A DNA stretch of 64,000 nt from Alistipes sp. (GTDB lineage Bacteria > Bacteroidota > Bacteroidia > Bacteroidales > Rikenellaceae). The notes under the pieces are model-generated. The model was given only the letters and a program-made list of their open reading frames with translations. It did no database searches and was not told the origin of the DNA. Both the position numbers and the translations under genes were made by a program. Of this stretch, positions 63,206 through 64,000 are shown piece after piece; the first letter of the stretch is position 1, and each line of letters begins with the position of its first letter. The stretch lies in the NCBI GenBank assembly GCA_017520545.1, contig JAFXFM010000013.1, forward strand, positions 1 through 64,000, read 5' to 3'.

Positions 63206-64000
63206 ATGAAGAGAATCCTATTACTTCTCTCTGCGCTTGTCCTATGCGTGGAGGCATTTGCTGTGAATGGGTACGAGCTCCATTCGCCGAATGGTAAATT
63301 GAGCGTTACTATAACTGCCGAGCCGCAGTTGTCGTACCAGATTGAGTGTGGCAACGATTTGGTGTTGGCTCCATCGAAGATTGGTTTGAAAATTTATGAG
63401 GGTGCAGTGCTCGGCAATGGCGACAAGGTTAAGCGAGTGAAACGCACTACGGTAAATACCGAGATAGCTGCGCAAAACTACTTCCGCAACACCATAAAAG
63501 ACCACTATAATGCTCTGCGCATAGATTTTGCAAGGAACTACGCCGTGGAGTTTCGTGCCTACGATGAGGGTGTGGCTTATCGCTTTGTAACAAATTTTAA
63601 GAGCGATTTCGTACTCGAAAACGAGATTGCCGAGTTTGCCTTTGCGAAGGATTACAACGGATATTTTCCATATACCAATAAGACGGGTACGCGCAAGGAT
63701 AAGTATTTTACCTCGTTCGAGTCGAATTATCGCGTGGGCGAGTTGTCGCGCTTCGATAAGGAGAGCGTGGCGTTTGTTCCCGTAATTGTCGAGCACGACA
63801 ACTACGACGTCTGCATTTTGGAGGCGGACGTTGAACACTATCCGGGAATGTTCGTGTCGAACAGCAAGGGTGCAACGGCTCTCTATGGTGAATTTGCTCC
63901 GATGCCCGATAGGGTAGTAGAGGGTGGACACAACAAGTTGCAGGGAATAGTCGAAGGTCGCAAACCATATATCGTCGAGTGTAGGGCAAAGACCAATACT
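63206..64000 (+). CDS. Glycoside hydrolase family 97 protein (3' end outside window)
   Basis: The first 265 residues are seen. A signal peptide (MKRILLLLSALVLCVEAFA) is followed by the GH97 N-terminal beta-sandwich: YELHSPNGKLSVTITAEPQLSY, then APSKIGLKIYEG and FRAYDEGVAYRF, as in SusB-type alpha-glucosidases. The catalytic barrel lies beyond the window, so whether the enzyme is an inverting alpha-glucosidase or a retaining alpha-galactosidase cannot be told. An ATG at 63200 is an alternative start. It follows thiL by only a few bases. Confidence 0.88.
   Translation, partial: MKRILLLLSALVLCVEAFAVNGYELHSPNGKLSVTITAEPQLSYQIECGNDLVLAPSKIGLKIYEGAVLGNGDKVKRVKRTTVNTEIAAQNYFRNTIKDHYNALRIDFARNYAVEFRAYDEGVAYRFVTNFKSDFVLENEIAEFAFAKDYNGYFPYTNKTGTRKDKYFTSFESNYRVGELSRFDKESVAFVPVIVEHDNYDVCILEADVEHYPGMFVSNSKGATALYGEFAPMPDRVVEGGHNKLQGIVEGRKPYIVECRAKTNT

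Noticed and set aside
1-64000. Insertion sequences, prophage or conjugative genes
   Set aside because: No transposase, integrase or phage structural protein was recognised in any frame.

Overview
The window is chromosomal DNA from a member of the Bacteroidota, most likely the order Bacteroidales. The evidence is the SusC/SusD pair, BACON-domain and fimbrillin-like lipoproteins, many promoters of the Bacteroidota type (-7 box TAnnTTTG, sometimes with a TTG/TTTG about 20 bases upstream), a DUF4270 lipoprotein next to a truncated GT5 protein, a BtuG-like protein beside BtuB, and the near absence of Shine-Dalgarno sequences. The strong use of TCG serine codons and the gene content would fit Rikenellaceae/Alistipes-like bacteria, but the genus is a guess. 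No IS element, prophage, CRISPR array or rRNA operon was seen.

Layout. 1-3.1 kb: the 3' part of a very long repeat (GLUG-type) surface protein and a 44-residue peptide gene, closed by a terminator. 3.4-12.1 kb: housekeeping genes on the + strand (uppP, truB, queA, a GT5-domain protein, a DUF4270 lipoprotein, topA, an exported C1 peptidase). 12.4-17.05 kb: genes on the - strand (GH2 enzyme, MmcQ/YjbR protein, exported TPR protein, tadA). 17.1-22.95 kb: aspS, a LysM glucosaminidase, a conserved hypothetical and a DPP-IV-like peptidase. 23.0-27.05 kb, - strand: a histidine acid phosphatase, a FeoB-associated Cys-rich peptide, feoB and an exported thioredoxin. 27.3-29.9 kb: valS. 30.1-33.55 kb, - strand: a tight four-gene operon (galM lipoprotein, deoD, two tandem S1/P1 nucleases) that looks like extracellular nucleic acid salvage. 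33.7 kb: ung.

34.4-49.1 kb is the most distinctive part. One promoter with a leader of about 300 bases precedes eight + strand genes: a 1,864-residue GLUG-repeat lipoprotein with a fimbrillin-like N-terminus, a fimbrillin-like lipoprotein, a BACON lipoprotein, a lipoprotein that resembles a degenerate endonuclease/exonuclease/phosphatase fold, SusC, SusD and two more small lipoproteins. No polysaccharide-degrading enzyme is present, so it reads as a binding, uptake or adhesion locus rather than a standard polysaccharide utilisation locus. The giant protein is a paralogue of the one cut by the left edge.

49.2-52.1 kb: a cassette of a LuxE-like acyl-protein synthetase, a LicD-family transferase and a GT2 glycosyltransferase. 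52.2-56.5 kb: a cobalamin riboswitch followed by a surface lipoprotein, a BtuG-like beta-propeller and BtuB, a vitamin B12 uptake operon. 56.6 kb: tRNA-Ser(CGA). 56.9-59.7 kb: a low-complexity Tyr/Trp/His/Ser-rich lipoprotein and an OmpP1/FadL-type porin. 59.9-64 kb: a YitT transporter and a GNAT acetyltransferase (- strand), then adk, thiL and the 5' part of a GH97 enzyme that runs off the right edge.
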